Source: Burkholderiales bacterium | GTDB lineage: Bacteria; Pseudomonadota; Gammaproteobacteria; Burkholderiales; Ga0077523 | Assembly (NCBI GenBank): GCA_022843925.1 | Contig: JALHMS010000005.1 | Span: forward strand, 124,001-188,000 | Length of the DNA stretch: 64,000 nt | Reading direction: 5' to 3' | Shown here: piece by piece, positions 33,713 to 41,639 of the stretch | Numbering within the stretch: the stretch's first letter is position 1 | Layout: each line of letters starts with the position of its first letter | The notes under the pieces: model-generated | What the model was told of the DNA's origin: nothing | Database searches by the model: none | The model's input: the letters and a program-made list of their open reading frames with translations, nothing else | Position numbers and translations under genes: made by a program

Positions 33713-34894
33713 ATGTCCAACGAAGCCGTTTCCGGCGAAGCCACCGGTGCCATCGCGCCGCCGGCCGAAGCCTCCGTCATCACCTGGAAGGAGAAGGGTG
33801 CCGAGCGCAGCGCCCGCTGGCGGTCCGAGAACGGCGTCCCGCCGCCCCGCCGTGTCACGGTCGCCGACGACCGCATGAACGCCGATGCCGCCTGGCGGCT
33901 CGCCTGCGAGGGCACCGCGATCCTGTGGCGCGGCGACTTCCAGAACGCACGGCAGTTGCTGCAGGCCATGGCGCGCCGCGTGGAGCGCAAGCCCGCGAAG
34001 AAGGGCGCGATGCTGGCCTCGGCCACCGACGCGTTCCACCTGCATCGGCAGGCGCAGTCGCAACGGTCGCGCACGCTCGGCATGCTCCTGCTGCCGTTCG
34101 ATGCCGACTATCACATCCCGCTGCGTCGCGCCCCGGACGTGCGCGAGGTGTGCACGGAGGTCTGGGGGCCGGCGGGTGAGGGTCCCTCCGTGGCGTCGCT
34201 GCGCGAGCTGCTCGGACTGATCGGGGCGCACGAATGGCGTCGGCGCGGCGTGGAGATCCCCGCGATCGCGGACCGCATCCATCCGCACTACGGTGTGTTC
34301 TCGCCGGTCCGCGGGGAATACATCGGGCTCGTGGCCAACACGCCGCTGCCCTCCCAGTCGCTCGCGTTCGACATCGGCACCGGCACCGGTGTGCTGGCCG
34401 CCGTGCTGGCGAAACGCGGCGTGGCGAAGGTGATCGCGACGGATTCCGATCCGCGCGCCCTCACGTGTGCCCGTGAGAACATCACCCGGCTGGGTCTCGA
34501 CGGACGCGTGGACGTGGTGGAGGCGGATCTCTTCCCCGCGGGGCGCGCGCCGCTGGTGGTCTGCAACCCGCCGTGGGTGCCGGCGCGACCCGCGTCGCCG
34601 CTCGAACACGCGATCTTCGATCCGGAAAGCCGGATGCTCCGCGCCTTCACCGCCGGGCTCGCCGCGCATCTGGAACCGGGCGGCGAGGGCTGGCTGATCC
34701 TGTCGGACTTCGCCGAGCACCTCGGGCTGCGCAAACGCGCGGAACTGCTGGCGATGTTCGATGCGGCGGGGCTCACGGTGCTGGGCCGGCACGATGTCCG
34801 GCCGACGCACAAGCGCGTGGGGGATGCGTTCGATCCGCTGCACGCCGCGCGCGCGTCGGAGGTGACGTCGCTCTGGCGGCTCGGGGCGAAGTAG
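33713..34894 (+). CDS. Class I SAM-dependent methyltransferase (PrmC/HemK-like fold)
   Basis: This 393-residue protein has an N-terminal helical part, then a SAM-binding domain: AFDIGTGTGVLAAVLA (motif I), VIATDSDPRALTCARENI, and NPPW in LVVCNPPWVPA. The NPPW/NPPY motif marks methyltransferases that modify planar amide or amino nitrogens, such as glutamine or adenine N-methyltransferases. The closing helices (LRKRAELLAMF) and a final strand complete the fold. The ATG at 33713 has an upstream AGGG; a GTG at 33701 is in frame. The substrate is unknown. The gene is convergent with the OpuAC gene, with a REP-like cluster between them. Confidence 0.85.
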   Translation: MSNEAVSGEATGAIAPPAEASVITWKEKGAERSARWRSENGVPPPRRVTVADDRMNADAAWRLACEGTAILWRGDFQNARQLLQAMARRVERKPAKKGAMLASATDAFHLHRQAQSQRSRTLGMLLLPFDADYHIPLRRAPDVREVCTEVWGPAGEGPSVASLRELLGLIGAHEWRRRGVEIPAIADRIHPHYGVFSPVRGEYIGLVANTPLPSQSLAFDIGTGTGVLAAVLAKRGVAKVIATDSDPRALTCARENITRLGLDGRVDVVEADLFPAGRAPLVVCNPPWVPARPASPLEHAIFDPESRMLRAFTAGLAAHLEPGGEGWLILSDFAEHLGLRKRAELLAMFDAAGLTVLGRHDVRPTHKRVGDAFDPLHAARASEVTSLWRLGAK

Positions 34895-34916
34895 CGGGCG
34901 GGCAGGGGGGCGGGAT

Positions 34917-35235
34917 GCGCTTCACCCGGAACAATCGCTTTCGCGGGCATGGCCCGCTCCTACAAATGCGTTGCCCGATCTCACGGCCGGTGGCGCATCC
35001 GCGGCCCTTGTAGGAGGGGCCCATGGCCCCGAAAGCGGTGGATGCAAGGAAACGCTTCGCTCGGAACGATCGCTTTCGCGGGCATGGCCCGCTCCTACAA
35101 AAGGTGTTGCCCGATCTCACGGCAGGTGGGGAATCTGCGGACCTTGTAGGAGGGGCCCATGGCCCCGAAAGCGTTGGATGCAAGGAAACGCTTCACCCGC
35201 AACAATCGCTTTCGCGGGCATGGCCCGCTCCTAGA
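34917..35235. repeat. REP-like palindromic units, locus 2
   Basis: A right half-unit at 34917-34967 and two full units at 35008-35100 and 35144-35234 belong to the same family as locus 1 (left arm TTGTAGGAGGGGCCCATGGC, right arm TTTCGCGGGCATGGCCCGCT). A linker beginning CCCGATCTCACGGC repeats with a period of 136 bp, so this locus is a short tandem array. It lies between the convergent ends of the methyltransferase and OpuAC genes. Confidence 0.85.
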
Positions 35236-35272
35236 AAAGCGTGGCTCATTCCGAGTTCGGTGATGCACCTCT

Positions 35273-35348
35273 GGGGGATATACAAGGGGTCCTTCCCTTG
35301 TTGGTACGTCCTGCGGCTCGCCGCCGCGGGCCACCGGCCCGAGAGGCG
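35273..35348 (+). repeat. Structured dispersed element, copy 2
   Basis: Matches copy 1 at 5285-5362: GGGGGATATACAAGGGG, TTGTTGGTACG and GGCCCGAGAGGCG. Hairpins ACAAGGG/CCCTTGT and CGGGCC/GGCCCG are kept despite base changes, including a G-C to G-U change in the first stem. It ends one base from the OpuAC stop codon, so it lies in that gene's 3' untranslated part. Confidence 0.6.
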
Positions 35349-35349
35349 C

Positions 35350-36234
35350 TCAGTCCTCTTCCGGCCCCTGGATCCAGAACGTCACGGTGTCCGGGTTGGA
35401 GCCGATCCAGCGCCGCGCGGCGTCGCGTGGGCTCATCTTCTCGACGTTCACCCAGTAGTCCATCTCGGTGATCGCGCGCACCGAGAGTTCGACGCGCGCA
35501 AGGGTGTCCCGCTGCTTCTTGTTGAGCCGGTCCCAGAGGGTCTTGCTCGCCACCAGTACGGCACGGTTCGGTCCGCCGAGCAGTTTCTGGGGTTCGTCCA
35601 GCACGCGCATCTTGTGGGCGCGGTTGAGGTACTGCGGCTGCCACAGCGGCATCACGAACCAGTCCTTCGCGGCGATCCGCTCGTCGAAGTTGGCGATCCA
35701 GTCCTTCGCCGGGCCTGTCACCAGCTCGTAGCCGGCGCCGGCGAGGCCGTAGTGATCGAAGATCTTCTTCGAGCCGATCATCAGACCGGAGTCGGGCAGC
35801 GTCCCGCGGATCGTCTTCACCATCTTTCCGGCCACGGCCGGTTTCGCGAGGTCGCCCACGCTCTTCACTTCCGAGGCGGGCACGTATGCCGGCACGGCCC
35901 AGAACAGTTTCGCGTCTTCGTAGAGCGTGGTGATCTGGACCAGGTTCTCCTTGTGCTCGTTCCAGTACACCGCGTGCGCGTCAGGGAGCCAGACCGCCAC
36001 GAAGACGTCGACGCTGCCCTCGCTCAACGTCGGGAAGATCTGGGAGTGGCTACCGGACTTCAGCGACACGCTCCAGCCCATGCGTTCGAACATGAACTGC
36101 ACGAGGTTCGCCGTCACCTCGTAGAAGGTGAGGCTCGGATGCCCGATGGTGACGACGTCCGATCGCGCGGGCGCGGCGGTGGTGATCAGGCAGGCGAGCA
36201 GCGCGGCGCGCAGCAGGCGGGAAAGGGAGCGCAT
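35350..36234 (-). CDS. Glycine betaine/choline-type ABC substrate-binding protein (OpuAC family)
   Basis: The 294-residue protein has a signal peptide (LLRAALLACLITTAAPARS) and an OpuAC-type binding fold: VVTIGHPSLTFYEVTANLV, GSVDVFVAVWLPD, a central GTLPDSGLMIGSKK and KDWFVMPLWQPQYLNRAH. Several Trp and Tyr residues could form the aromatic cage for a quaternary amine. It should act in the periplasm and deliver ligand to an ABC permease. No permease or ATPase gene is adjacent, so it is an orphan that must share a transporter encoded elsewhere or act as a sensor. The P450 gene is 93 bp upstream on the same strand. Confidence 0.82.
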   Translation of the reverse strand: MRSLSRLLRAALLACLITTAAPARSDVVTIGHPSLTFYEVTANLVQFMFERMGWSVSLKSGSHSQIFPTLSEGSVDVFVAVWLPDAHAVYWNEHKENLVQITTLYEDAKLFWAVPAYVPASEVKSVGDLAKPAVAGKMVKTIRGTLPDSGLMIGSKKIFDHYGLAGAGYELVTGPAKDWIANFDERIAAKDWFVMPLWQPQYLNRAHKMRVLDEPQKLLGGPNRAVLVASKTLWDRLNKKQRDTLARVELSVRAITEMDYWVNVEKMSPRDAARRWIGSNPDTVTFWIQGPEED

Positions 36235-36327
36235 GGTCTCGGAATTCCTCTTCGTCGGGGTGACACGTCTCGGACGCGGTGCCCCTTGGAGTGCGGGGTG
36301 GCCGGCCGGTTCTGATGGGGCGGCGGA

Positions 36328-37590
36328 TTATGGCCCAGTTGCCGGCTTTCCCAGGTGCACCGGCAGATGTCGGAAGCCGCGGAACCGGATGCGCAGGTCG
36401 CGATCGGCCGGACCGTCGGGCGCGATCGCCGGGAATCGTGCGAGCAGGCGTCCGATGGCGATGCGGGCTTCCAGCCGCGCCACGTTCATGCCGGCGCAGG
36501 CGTGATCGCCATGTCCGAAGGCCAGGTGCCGGTTGGGCTTCCGGCCCACGTCGAGGCGGTCGGGGTCGGGGAACTGCGCGGGGTCGCGGTTCGCGGCGCC
36601 GATGGCGAGCGTGACGAACGTCCCTGCGGGAAAGGCGTGACCGCCGATCGCCATCGGCAGCGTGGTCACGCGGTTGTTCAGCTGCAGCGGACTCTCGAAC
36701 CGCAGGAGCTCCTCGACGCCGCTCGCGAGCAGGGCCGGCGACTCCCGCAACCGCGCCAGTTCGCCGCGATGCCCGAGGAGCGCGTGCATGCCGTTGCCGA
36801 TCAGGTTGGTCGTGGTCTCGTGGCCGGCGTTCAGCAGGAAGATGCAGTTGTGGAGGAGTTCCGGTTCGGAGAGGCGCTCGCCGGCCACCTCACCCTGGAT
36901 GAGCCGCGTGAGCACATCGGCCTCCGGGTCGCCGGGATGCGCACGCCGGTCAGCCACGAGCTTGCGGAGGTAGTCGACGAACTCGGTGACGGCGACGTTG
37001 CCGCGCGACAGCACCTCGGCCGAGGGTGCAGGCTCCAGGGCGGAGAGAATGGCGAGGGACCAGCCGCGCAGAGGGCCCCGCTCGTCGCGTGGCACGTCGA
37101 GCAGGTTGCCGATGACTTCCACGGGGATCTCCGCCGCGAAGTCCTCGATGAGATCGACGTGCGGCCAGCGCTCGGCCATGCGGTCCAGGAGACGATCCAC
37201 GAGTGCGATGACGCCCGCCTCCATGCGGACGATCGCCCGCTGGTCGAGGGCACCCATCAGCAGCTTCCGCACGCGCGTGTGGCGCGGCGGGTCACTGAAG
37301 ACGAGGCTTGTCGTGTGGTGCTCGAAGAGCGGGCTCTCGCCGAACTTCGGGCGGAACTCCGCGCGCTTGTCCGAGCTGGCGCGGGGATCGCGGTAGACGG
37401 TGGCCACGTCCGCGTAACGCGTGAGCAGGACGCCGCCGCCGGGCATGGCGTGTACGGGCGCATGGGTCCGGAGCAGCGCGTACCACTGGTACGGGTTGTC
37501 GATGAAGCCTCGCGGCGGCGCCGTCAAGCGAAAGTCGGCTGCGAGCGCGACCGGGTCTGCGGTGCTGTCGATCGGGTGGTAGTGCGGCAT
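36328..37590 (-). CDS. Cytochrome P450
   Basis: The 420-residue soluble P450 has all key motifs: the I-helix LLNAGHETTTNL (oxygen activation), ExxR in EELLRFE, and the heme ligand loop FGHGDHACAGMNVARLEA with Cys365. No membrane anchor is visible, as usual for bacterial enzymes that use ferredoxin partners. No ferredoxin or reductase gene lies nearby, so redox partners are encoded elsewhere. The ATG at 37590 is the last start before the conserved fold. It is 8 bp downstream of the VanZ gene, suggesting a shared transcript. The substrate is unknown. Confidence 0.92.
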   Translation of the reverse strand: MPHYHPIDSTADPVALAADFRLTAPPRGFIDNPYQWYALLRTHAPVHAMPGGGVLLTRYADVATVYRDPRASSDKRAEFRPKFGESPLFEHHTTSLVFSDPPRHTRVRKLLMGALDQRAIVRMEAGVIALVDRLLDRMAERWPHVDLIEDFAAEIPVEVIGNLLDVPRDERGPLRGWSLAILSALEPAPSAEVLSRGNVAVTEFVDYLRKLVADRRAHPGDPEADVLTRLIQGEVAGERLSEPELLHNCIFLLNAGHETTTNLIGNGMHALLGHRGELARLRESPALLASGVEELLRFESPLQLNNRVTTLPMAIGGHAFPAGTFVTLAIGAANRDPAQFPDPDRLDVGRKPNRHLAFGHGDHACAGMNVARLEARIAIGRLLARFPAIAPDGPADRDLRIRFRGFRHLPVHLGKPATGP

Positions 37591-37598
37591 GGCCGTGC

Positions 37599-37988
37599 TC
37601 AGCCTCCGAGTCGTGCGCGCAGCCTGCCGGCGAGCGCGAGGAAATCCGGGAGCCGCGGCGGCGCGAGCGCCCAACCCAGCAACACGCCGGCGGTGTTCGC
37701 GCCGGCGTCGAGCAGCGAGGCTTCGCGATACCCGGTGAAGCTCTGCGCGATCTCGAGTCCGACGCCGAGCGCGATCAGCCAGGCAGCCGTGCGCATGCGG
37801 CTGGCCCGTGTCGCCGCGAGCTGGACCCACCACAGCATCATGCCGCCGTAGGCTGCGAAGTGCTGGATCTTGTCGCCCTGCTCGATGCCCAGTTCCGGCG
37901 GATGCGGCTTCAGCGAGAAGTACACGACGAGGACGACGCCGATCCAGCCGACGAGGGTCCAGGCGCGTCGCACGTCCATCGCGGCCAT
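37599..37988 (-). CDS. VanZ family membrane protein
   Basis: This 129-residue protein has three to four membrane segments and the VanZ-like pattern: GDKIQHFAAYGGMMLWW, then GLEIAQSFTGYREASLLD and ANTAGVLLGW. VanZ proteins are small inner-membrane proteins of unsettled biochemical role; the name comes from teicoplanin resistance, which should not be assumed here. The chosen start overlaps the GST stop (TGATG), and a second ATG at 37979 is possible. It sits between the GST and P450 genes in one orientation. Confidence 0.78.
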   Translation of the reverse strand: MAAMDVRRAWTLVGWIGVVLVVYFSLKPHPPELGIEQGDKIQHFAAYGGMMLWWVQLAATRASRMRTAAWLIALGVGLEIAQSFTGYREASLLDAGANTAGVLLGWALAPPRLPDFLALAGRLRARLGG

Positions 37989-38611
37989 CAGGTGAGCGGC
38001 TGCATCACGGCCTTCCGGAAGGCCGGGCGCTGCGCGAGGCGGTCGAACCATCGCTCGACGTGCGGGAAGGCCGGCCGCTCGATGGGCAGCGCGAACCAGC
38101 GCCACACGCCGCAGCCGATGGGGATGTCGCCCATGGTGAACTCGTTGCCGGCCACGTACGCACGCTCCGCCAGGTGCGATTCGAGCATGCGCGTGACCTC
38201 GATCGTCTGCAGGCGCGAGGCCTCCATCGCGGCGGGATCGCGATCCGCCTCGGGCGTGCGCACGATGTTCCAGAAGACCGGTCGGATCGCCGGCCAGTAG
38301 ACCATGTTCTGCCAGTCCATCCAGCGGTCCGCTTCGGCGCGCACGCGGAGGTCGATGGGCCAGAGTGTGCCCGGCGCGTGCTTCGCGGCGAGGTAGCGCA
38401 CGATCGCGTTGGACTCCCAGAGCACGAAGCCGTCGTCCTCCACCATCGTGGGCACCAGGCCGTTCGGATTCAGCTTCCGGTACGCGGGCGTGTCGACCAC
38501 ACCGAACGCGCCACCGGCATCGCGGCGCTCGTAGGGCAGCCCGAGTTCCTCCAGGCACCACAGCGGCTTCTGCACGTTGACCGAGTTGTCACGGCCCCAG
38601 ATGACCAGCAT
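37988..38611 (-). CDS. Glutathione S-transferase family protein
   Basis: The 207-residue protein has an N-terminal thioredoxin fold (MLVIWGRDNSVNVQKPLWCL, with GLVPTMVEDD and ESNAIVRYLA for glutathione binding). The C-terminal domain is helical (RAEADRWMDWQNMVYW, AGNEFTMGDIPIGCGVWRW). The Ser or Asn near residue 10 in the RDNSVN loop is a plausible catalytic residue, as in theta/beta-like GSTs. It overlaps the VanZ start by one base and lies 38 bp downstream of recQ. Cytoplasmic conjugation or stress function is expected; the substrate is not predictable. Confidence 0.85.
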   Translation of the reverse strand: MLVIWGRDNSVNVQKPLWCLEELGLPYERRDAGGAFGVVDTPAYRKLNPNGLVPTMVEDDGFVLWESNAIVRYLAAKHAPGTLWPIDLRVRAEADRWMDWQNMVYWPAIRPVFWNIVRTPEADRDPAAMEASRLQTIEVTRMLESHLAERAYVAGNEFTMGDIPIGCGVWRWFALPIERPAFPHVERWFDRLAQRPAFRKAVMQPLT

Positions 38612-38649
38612 GTTCGATGACTCGCGGAAGTTGTTCTCGGGAGCGGCGC

Positions 38650-40524
38650 TCAAGCGACGCCTTCGTCCAGCACGCGCAGGAGGTCCGGGCCGTAGCGTTC
38701 GAGCTTCGCCGCCCCCACGCCGCCGATGCGGGCGAGCGCGTCGAGAGACTGCGGCACGGTGCGGGCGACCTCGGCCAGCGTGGCATCGTGGAAGACCACG
38801 TACGCCGGCAACCCATGGGCCTTCGCGACGGTGCCGCGCCAGGCCTTGAGCGCGGCGAATCGCGTCTGCGCCTCGTCGTCGAGCGCCAGCGCCGCGGCCG
38901 GCGCCTTCGACTCGCGCCGGCTGCCGCCGCGCTTCTTCTCCGTCGGGCGCCGCAGCGTGATCGACACTTCGCCGCGCAGCACGGACCGCGCGGATTCCGT
39001 CAGTTCCAGCGTGTTGAACTCGCCCTCGGCCCGCACGTGGCCGAGCGCCACGAGCTGCCGGATGACGCCGCGCCATTGGGCCTCGGAGAGATCCGCCCCG
39101 ATGCCGAACGTGGTGAGGTCCCGATGACCGAACTGTGTCACCTTGTCCGTCACCTTGCCGCGCAGGACGTCGATGAGGTGGACGGCGCCGAAGCGCGAGG
39201 GCCCGCCCGGATGCTGCGCGAACCGCCAGATGCACGACAGCGCCTTGCGGGCGGCCTCGGTGGCATCCCAAGTCTCGGGAGGCTGTACGCAGTTGTCACA
39301 GTTCCCGCAGGGCTGTGACGCTTCGCCGAAGTAGTCGAGCAGACGCACCCGCCGGCAGTCGTGCGCCTCCGCAAGCGCGAGGAGGGCGTCGAGCTTCCCG
39401 CGTTGCACGCGCTTGAAGGCTTCCTCCGCCGGGCTTTCGTCGATCATCCGGCGCTGGTTCACGACGTCGGCGAGGCCGTAGGCCATCCAGGCGTCGGCGG
39501 GCTGGCCGTCGCGGCCCGCGCGGCCGGTCTCCTGGTAGTACGCCTCGATGTTCTTCGGCAGGTCGAGATGCGCCACGAAGCGCACGTCGGGCTTGTCGAT
39601 GCCCATCCCGAACGCGATGGTGGCAACCATCACCAGGCCGTCCTCGCGGAGGAAGCGGTCCTGATGCTCGCGCCGCACGGCTGCGTCGAGGCCGGCGTGG
39701 TAGGGGAGGGCGGGGATGCCGGCGGCAGAGAGCGCCGTCGCGGTCTCGTCCACCTTGCTGCGGCTGCCGCAGTACACGATGCCCGCGTCGCCCGGGTGCT
39801 CGTCGCGCAGGAAACGGAGCATCTGCTCTCGGGGGCTGTCCTTCTCGACGATGGTGTAGCGGATGTTCGGCCGGTCGAAGCTGCTGACGAAGAGCCGCGC
39901 ATCCTCCAGCGCGAGCCGCGTGACGATGTCGGCGCGGGTGTGGGCGTCGGCGGTGGCGGTGAGCGCGATGCGCGGCACGCGCGGATAGCGTTCGTGCAGC
40001 GCCGAGAGACCGAGATACTCCTCGCGGAAGTCGTGGCCCCACTGGCTCACGCAGTGCGCCTCGTCGATGGCGAAGAGCGACAGGTGTCCGCGTTCGTCGA
40101 GCGCGTCCATCATCCCGAGGAAGCGCGGGGTCAGCACGCGTTCCGGTGCCGCGTAGAGCAACGTGAGCCGGCCGCTGCGCAGCTCCGCCTCGACCGCCTG
40201 TGCCTGATGGCTGTCGAGCGTGGAGTTGAGGAACGCGGCGTTGACGCCGGCCTCTTCCAACGCGCCGACCTGGTCGTGCATCAGTGCGATCAGCGGGCTC
40301 ACCACGATGGCCACGCCATGCCCCGCGCGATGCCTGGCGATCGCGGGGATCTGATAGCAGAGGCTCTTGCCGCCGCCGGTCGGCATCAGCACCAGCGCGT
40401 CACCGCCTGCGCACACGTGGTCCACCACCTCGGCCTGGTGGCCGCGGAACGCGCCGTAGCCGAAGACTTCGCGAAGGATGTCGCGCGGCGCGGCGGACAC
40501 GTCGGCGGTTGCCGTGAGGTTCAT
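38650..40524 (-). CDS. recQ: ATP-dependent DNA helicase RecQ
   Basis: The 624-residue protein has the full RecQ architecture. Helicase motifs are [16 protein letters not shown] (Walker A), [17 protein letters not shown] (DEAH and the RecQ-specific aromatic-rich loop) and [15 protein letters not shown] (motif VI). A zinc-binding subdomain ([12 protein letters not shown], then CGNCDNC) and winged helix lie at about 390-520. An HRDC domain ([16 protein letters not shown]) follows at about 550-624. It unwinds DNA 3' to 5' in recombination and repair. The length is close to E. coli RecQ (about 610). It lies between nudC and the GST gene on the minus strand. Confidence 0.96.
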   Translation of the reverse strand: MNLTATADVSAAPRDILREVFGYGAFRGHQAEVVDHVCAGGDALVLMPTGGGKSLCYQIPAIARHRAGHGVAIVVSPLIALMHDQVGALEEAGVNAAFLNSTLDSHQAQAVEAELRSGRLTLLYAAPERVLTPRFLGMMDALDERGHLSLFAIDEAHCVSQWGHDFREEYLGLSALHERYPRVPRIALTATADAHTRADIVTRLALEDARLFVSSFDRPNIRYTIVEKDSPREQMLRFLRDEHPGDAGIVYCGSRSKVDETATALSAAGIPALPYHAGLDAAVRREHQDRFLREDGLVMVATIAFGMGIDKPDVRFVAHLDLPKNIEAYYQETGRAGRDGQPADAWMAYGLADVVNQRRMIDESPAEEAFKRVQRGKLDALLALAEAHDCRRVRLLDYFGEASQPCGNCDNCVQPPETWDATEAARKALSCIWRFAQHPGGPSRFGAVHLIDVLRGKVTDKVTQFGHRDLTTFGIGADLSEAQWRGVIRQLVALGHVRAEGEFNTLELTESARSVLRGEVSITLRRPTEKKRGGSRRESKAPAAALALDDEAQTRFAALKAWRGTVAKAHGLPAYVVFHDATLAEVARTVPQSLDALARIGGVGAAKLERYGPDLLRVLDEGVA

Positions 40525-40548
40525 GGCGGACCTGCCCGATGCTGCCGG

Positions 40549-41385
40549 TCAGGCACCACGGAGTTCCGCGAGCGCATCCTCGATGAGGCGCCGCGCGATG
40601 CTGAGGCGATGGGGCAGCACCGGCAGATGCTCCGGCGTGAACCAGTCGGCGGCTTCGATCTCGCCTGCCTGCGGCGTGATGTCGCCCGACACGTAGTCGC
40701 AGTGGAAGGCGACCATCAGCGAGTGCGGGAACGGCCAGGGCTGGCTCGAGAAGTAGCGGAGGTTGTTCACGACGACCCCCACTTCCTCGTGCACCTCGCG
40801 GATCAGGCACTCCTCGAGGCTCTCACCCGGTTCGACGAAGCCGGCGAGCGCGCTCATCATGTTCGGCGGGAAGTGCGGCGAGCGGGCGAGGAGCAGCTCG
40901 CGTCCGCGGCGTACCAGTGCCATGGCGACCGGCGCGAGGCGCGGGTAGTGGGTCTGGCCGCAGCTCGGGCAGGCTCTCGACCGCTCGTTCTCCTTGCGCT
41001 CGGTGGGCGTGCCGCAACGGCCGCAGAAGCGGTGCGAGCGGTCCCAGTCGACGATCTGCACGGCGCGACCGGCGAGCAGGAAGGTCGCGTCGTCGATCAC
41101 GCCGAAGAGGCTGCGCAGCCCGGCGAAATGGAGATCGTCCGGCGGCTCGGCGTCCTCGGGGCATTCCGCCGAGAAGCAGTGCCGACCATCGAGAGTGCCG
41201 AGATACTGCGTCCGCAGCGGATCCAGGCCCAGCGCCTGCGGATGCACGACGAAGGGCAGTTCCACGCGCGTGGGATCGCGCCTGATGAGGATGGTGTTGC
41301 CGCGGAAGACGAACCACCAAGCTTCACCCTCGATGGGCGCTGAGGGCGTGATGAGGGGGACGAAGCCTGGAGCGGAGAGGAGCAT
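40549..41385 (-). CDS. nudC: NAD(+) diphosphatase / mRNA decapping hydrolase NudC
   Basis: The 278-residue protein shows the NudC pattern: a zinc ribbon with FCGRCGTP and CPSCGQTHYPR, the Nudix box GFVEPGESLEECLIREVHEEVG, and the NudC-specific SQPWPFPHSLM. The enzyme cleaves NADH and NAD and removes NAD caps from RNA. The ATG at 41385 is chosen; longer frames begin within the inverted-repeat element at 41394. The gene is 24 bp upstream of recQ. The element between nudC and lpd presumably leaves nudC with its own promoter or read-through from lpd. Confidence 0.94.
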   Translation of the reverse strand: MLLSAPGFVPLITPSAPIEGEAWWFVFRGNTILIRRDPTRVELPFVVHPQALGLDPLRTQYLGTLDGRHCFSAECPEDAEPPDDLHFAGLRSLFGVIDDATFLLAGRAVQIVDWDRSHRFCGRCGTPTERKENERSRACPSCGQTHYPRLAPVAMALVRRGRELLLARSPHFPPNMMSALAGFVEPGESLEECLIREVHEEVGVVVNNLRYFSSQPWPFPHSLMVAFHCDYVSGDITPQAGEIEAADWFTPEHLPVLPHRLSIARRLIEDALAELRGA

Positions 41386-41393
41386 GGCGTGAC

Positions 41394-41639
41394 CTAGTGT
41401 CTCGACAAGGAAGTATCGCAACGCCGGAACGCGCCGGGCGGCGCCATGCGACGTTGCGAACTGCGGCGTTGCGAATCCTCGCCAGGTGTCCAACCTGGCT
41501 GTGGTTCGCGCCTTGCCTGACGCCCCGTGTCGCGCTCCGACGCCGGACCAACGCAGTGCTCACTCATATTCCGATTCTCTCCGCTCACCGATGCCCCGAT
41601 TGCGATCAATGCTTGCGAACTTCCGTGTCGAGACACTAG
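41394..41639. mobile_element. 246-bp element with 21-bp terminal inverted repeats (MITE-like)
   Basis: The ends are inverted repeats matching at 20 of 21 positions: CTAGTGTCTCGACAAGGAAGT at 41394-41414, with its complement at 41619-41639. The enclosed 204 bp have no convincing gene and include short repeats of the type CGTTGCGAA. The right end contains the TAG stop codon of lpd (41636-41638). The size, lack of coding sequence and terminal inverted repeats fit a non-autonomous transposable element. No clear target duplication is seen beyond the palindromic CTAG at both ends. A large bipartite terminator or regulatory site is the alternative. Confidence 0.55.

Noticed and set aside
37599-37988. 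Glycopeptide-resistance function for the VanZ-like protein
   Set aside because: Only the domain resembles VanZ; no other van genes are present and the organism is Gram-negative.
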